A DNA stretch of 64,000 nucleotides, taken from assembly GCF_001427665.1 (NCBI RefSeq), contig NZ_LMHC01000024.1, forward strand, positions 62,001 to 126,000, in the 5' to 3' direction. This document shows positions 60,424 to 64,000 of this stretch, piece by piece; the stretch's first letter is position 1; each line of letters starts with the position of its first letter. The DNA is from Caulobacter sp. Root655 (GTDB lineage: Bacteria > Pseudomonadota > Alphaproteobacteria > Caulobacterales > Caulobacteraceae). The notes beneath the pieces are model-generated. The model made no database searches. It saw only the letters and a program-made list of their open reading frames with translations, and had not been told where the DNA came from. The translations under genes were made by a program, and so were the position numbers.

Positions 60424-60900
60424 ATGCCGACAAGCCTCCTGGTCGCCAGCCTGCTGGCCGCCGCTTCCGCCGAACCCGCCACGACCGATCCGTTGATCTA
60501 TTTCGAAGGCGCCTGGAATTGCGCGGGCCATTTCGAGCCGTCGAAGAAGCCCCTGGCCTCGGCGATGGTCTTCAGCCGCGACCCCGACACCAGCGCCCTG
60601 CTCAAGCAGCATCGCGACGCCGCGCCGGGAACCTACAAGGCGGCCGAGACCTGGAGCTTCGCCCGGGCGGCCGGCGGCTTCCGCGCCAGCATCGCCGACG
60701 GCTTCAGCGGCCTGCGCTGGTACGCCTCGCCGGGCTGGGACGGCGACCGCTGGACCTGGACCCGCACCGGGATCGGCGAGCCGGGCGAGCAGTTCGTCTA
60801 TGTCCGCACCGGTCCGGCGACGATGACCGTGGACTGGATGATTTCGCGAGCCGGCGCGCCGCTCGTCCTGGGCGACACCCTGGAGTGCAAGAAAGCCTAG
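60424..60900 (+). CDS. Small secreted protein, unknown function
   Basis: 158 residues with a signal peptide (MPTSLLVASLLAAASAEPA). The mature part is Trp-rich (EGAWNCAGHFEPSKKPLASA, RWYASPGWDGDRWTWTRTG) and looks like a small beta-sandwich, with two Cys (WNC and LEC near the end) that could form a disulfide. No family recognised. It is convergent with ku and their ends overlap by 4 bp. Confidence 0.65.
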   Translation: MPTSLLVASLLAAASAEPATTDPLIYFEGAWNCAGHFEPSKKPLASAMVFSRDPDTSALLKQHRDAAPGTYKAAETWSFARAAGGFRASIADGFSGLRWYASPGWDGDRWTWTRTGIGEPGEQFVYVRTGPATMTVDWMISRAGAPLVLGDTLECKKA

Positions 60901-61718
60901 GACGCCTTCTTGCGCGACGCCGGCTTCTTGGCCGGCGCGCCCGGCTTGTGGCCCAGGCTCTTGCGCAGGGCCTCCATCAGGTCGACGACATTGGTGGTTT
61001 CCGGCTCTTCCACCGTCACCTTGGACTCGCCGCCTGTTTCCTTCTGCTTGATCAGGGCCCGCAGGGCGTCCTCGTAGCGGTCCTTGAACGTGCTGGGATC
61101 GAAGGGACCTTCCTGCTGCTCGATGATCTTCTCGGCGATGGCCACCATCTGGGGGTCGGCCTTGCGGTCGGGGATGTCGTCGAACAGCTCGGCGGGGTCG
61201 CGCACCTCGTCGTGGCTGCGCAGGGTGTAGGCGACCAGGCCGTTGTCGCGCGGCTCGATGGCCATCAGGCGTTCGCGGGTGTGCATCACCACCCGGCCCA
61301 GGGCGATCTTGCCCGCCCCCGCCATGGCGTCGCGGATCACGGTGTAGGCGTCGGTCGCCAGCTTGCCGTCGGGGACCAGGAAATAGGGGTTGTCCCAGTA
61401 CAGACGATCGATGTCGGCCGCGTCGACGAAGCGCTCGATGTCGATGGTGCGGGTGCTTTCCAGCCGGACGCTGTCGATCTCCTCGGGGGTGAGGATCACG
61501 TAGTGGCCTTTCTCGTACTCGTAGCCCTTGACCAGGTCGGCGCGGTCCACGGGCCCCAGGTCCGGGTCGGTGGCGACCATCTTGATGCGGTTGTGGGTCT
61601 TGGGGTGCAGCAGGTTGAACCGCACCTCGCCGCCGGGGCTGACGGCCGTGTACATCGCCACCGGACAGCTCACCAATGACAGGCGCAGATGGCCTTGCCA
61701 GGTGGGCCGCGGGGCCAT
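60897..61718 (-). CDS. ku: Ku protein (non-homologous end joining)
   Basis: 273 residues, the usual bacterial Ku length. It starts RPTWQGHLRLSLVSCPVAMY, carries GYEYEKGHYVILTPEEID, and ends in a Lys/Ala-rich tail (GAPAKKPASRKKAS). A homodimer ring binds DNA ends and recruits LigD. No ligD is in the window; it must be elsewhere if NHEJ operates. It starts 1 bp after otsA ends. Confidence 0.93.
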   Translation of the reverse strand: MAPRPTWQGHLRLSLVSCPVAMYTAVSPGGEVRFNLLHPKTHNRIKMVATDPDLGPVDRADLVKGYEYEKGHYVILTPEEIDSVRLESTRTIDIERFVDAADIDRLYWDNPYFLVPDGKLATDAYTVIRDAMAGAGKIALGRVVMHTRERLMAIEPRDNGLVAYTLRSHDEVRDPAELFDDIPDRKADPQMVAIAEKIIEQQEGPFDPSTFKDRYEDALRALIKQKETGGESKVTVEEPETTNVVDLMEALRKSLGHKPGAPAKKPASRKKAS

Positions 61719-61719
61719 G

Positions 61720-63170
<1,451 letters not shown>

Positions 63171-63174
<4 letters not shown>

Positions 63175-63947
63175 GCGGGCGCCTCCTTGATGGCGGCGCT
63201 CAGCCAGGCGAGCACGGCGTTGAAATCGTTCAGGCGATAGGTCGCCTGGGTGGGACGTTCGGGACCGGTCAGCACGCCGTAGCCGCCCAGGCTGGCGGCG
63301 GCGGCGAAGCCGTCCTCGTCGGTCAGGTCGTCGCCGACGAACACCGGAACGGCGCCGACGAACGGGGCCTCGCGCAGGAAGGCGGCGACCGCCTTGCCCT
63401 TGTCCTGGCCGGGCGTGCGCAGCTCGGCGACCATGTCGCCCAGCTGGAGCACCAGGTCGGAGGATCGCGCCAGCCGCTCGGCGGCCTCGACCACCGCGTC
63501 GGCGGCCGTGGGGACATTGCGGTAATGCAGGGCGACGCTCAGCCCCTTGTCCTCGAACAGCAGGTCCCTGTCGCTCCGCGCCAGGTCGCGCAGCACCTCG
63601 CGGGCATGGTCGAGGTCGGGGTGCGGCTGGACGCGGTCGACGCCATGAGCCCCGCGCCGCACCAGGCCGTGGACGGCCGCGATGGCGCCCACCCGGCCCT
63701 CCAGGATGCGGTCGAGATCTTCCAGCGCCCGGCCGCTGACGACGGCCAGCCGACCGTCCAGCGCCCGCGACAAGTCGTCGAGCAACGCCGCGCGCCGCGC
63801 GTCCGGCCCGACGTCGTCGGGCCGGGGCATGATCGGGGCGAGGGTTCCGTCGAGATCCAGAAACAGCGCCGCGCGGGGCGGCAGGGCGATGGGGGGTGGC
63901 GGCAAGTCGGTCGGCGCATGCCGAACGGCTGACCCGGACGCGGTCAT
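63171..63947 (-). CDS. otsB: Trehalose-6-phosphate phosphatase OtsB
   Basis: 258 residues of the HAD superfamily. Motif I is LFLDLDGTLAPI with nucleophile Asp, motif II is in VVSGR, and motif IV is in VFVGDDLTDEDGF. It removes the phosphate from trehalose-6-phosphate made by OtsA, whose gene overlaps it. The 53 bp to the right edge of the window contain no recognisable element. Confidence 0.95.
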
Positions 63948-64000
63948 GGCGATGAGGCCTCTCCGAAACTGTAAGCCTCAAGAACGCGCGCTGACGGGGT

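Overview
The window reads as chromosomal DNA of a GC-rich alphaproteobacterium, most likely Caulobacter or a close relative. This is inferred from dense GC-rich coding, abundant TonB-dependent receptors, a NodT-type outer-membrane efflux lipoprotein, otsA/otsB beside GH15 and debranching genes, and dispersed palindromic intergenic repeats. I see no rRNA, tRNA, CRISPR, insertion sequence, prophage or origin.

Layout. (1) 1-3.7 kb: the N-terminal part of an RND efflux permease running off the left edge, then a KgtP-like 2-oxoglutarate/H+ symporter. (2) 3.9-11 kb: a cell-surface-signalling cassette (ECF sigma factor, FecR anti-sigma, TonB receptor with an STN signalling domain) followed by a periplasmic Ntn-hydrolase acylase and a small secreted protein, closed by a strong terminator. 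(3) 11-12.9 kb: an acetyl-CoA hydrolase/transferase family gene. (4) 13.2-22.3 kb: a complete MdtABC-like efflux operon (adaptor, two different permeases, NodT lipoprotein) with a palindrome upstream. (5) 22.3-29.7 kb: a DJ-1/PfpI-like protein lacking its cysteine, HU, a LytTR two-component pair, small regulators, an aldose epimerase and a PhyH-type dioxygenase.

(6) 29.7-47 kb is the most unusual block, an apparent catabolic island. One arm is Rieske oxygenase, class III extradiol dioxygenase, formamidase/acetamidase-like enzyme and AraC regulator. The other is TonB receptor, MFS transporter, RutA-like flavin monooxygenase, RutB-like cysteine hydrolase, M20 amidohydrolase, RutF-like flavin reductase and TauD-type dioxygenase. 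A second TauD, an SDR, a VOC protein, a uronate-dehydrogenase-like gene and an M23 peptidase lie among them. The enzyme set suggests import and oxidative opening of a nitrogen-containing ring compound followed by amide hydrolysis. The substrate cannot be read from the sequence.

(7) 47.2-50.9 kb: an arsenic cluster (arsH divergent from arsR-aquaporin-arsC) with no ArsB/ACR3 pump, next to a Pho-box-controlled phosphate-binding protein. (8) 51-53.9 kb: small proteins and an MepK-like/LdtD-like pair for peptidoglycan 3-3 cross-links. (9) 54-64 kb: glycosyltransferase, debranching-enzyme-like protein, GH15 hydrolase, acyltransferase, Ku, and trehalose synthesis genes otsB-otsA.

Dispersed inverted-repeat elements sit in several intergenic gaps (near 27.2, 29.0, 35.0 and 38.6 kb). 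Long reading frames antisense to real genes are GC-codon artefacts and were left out.
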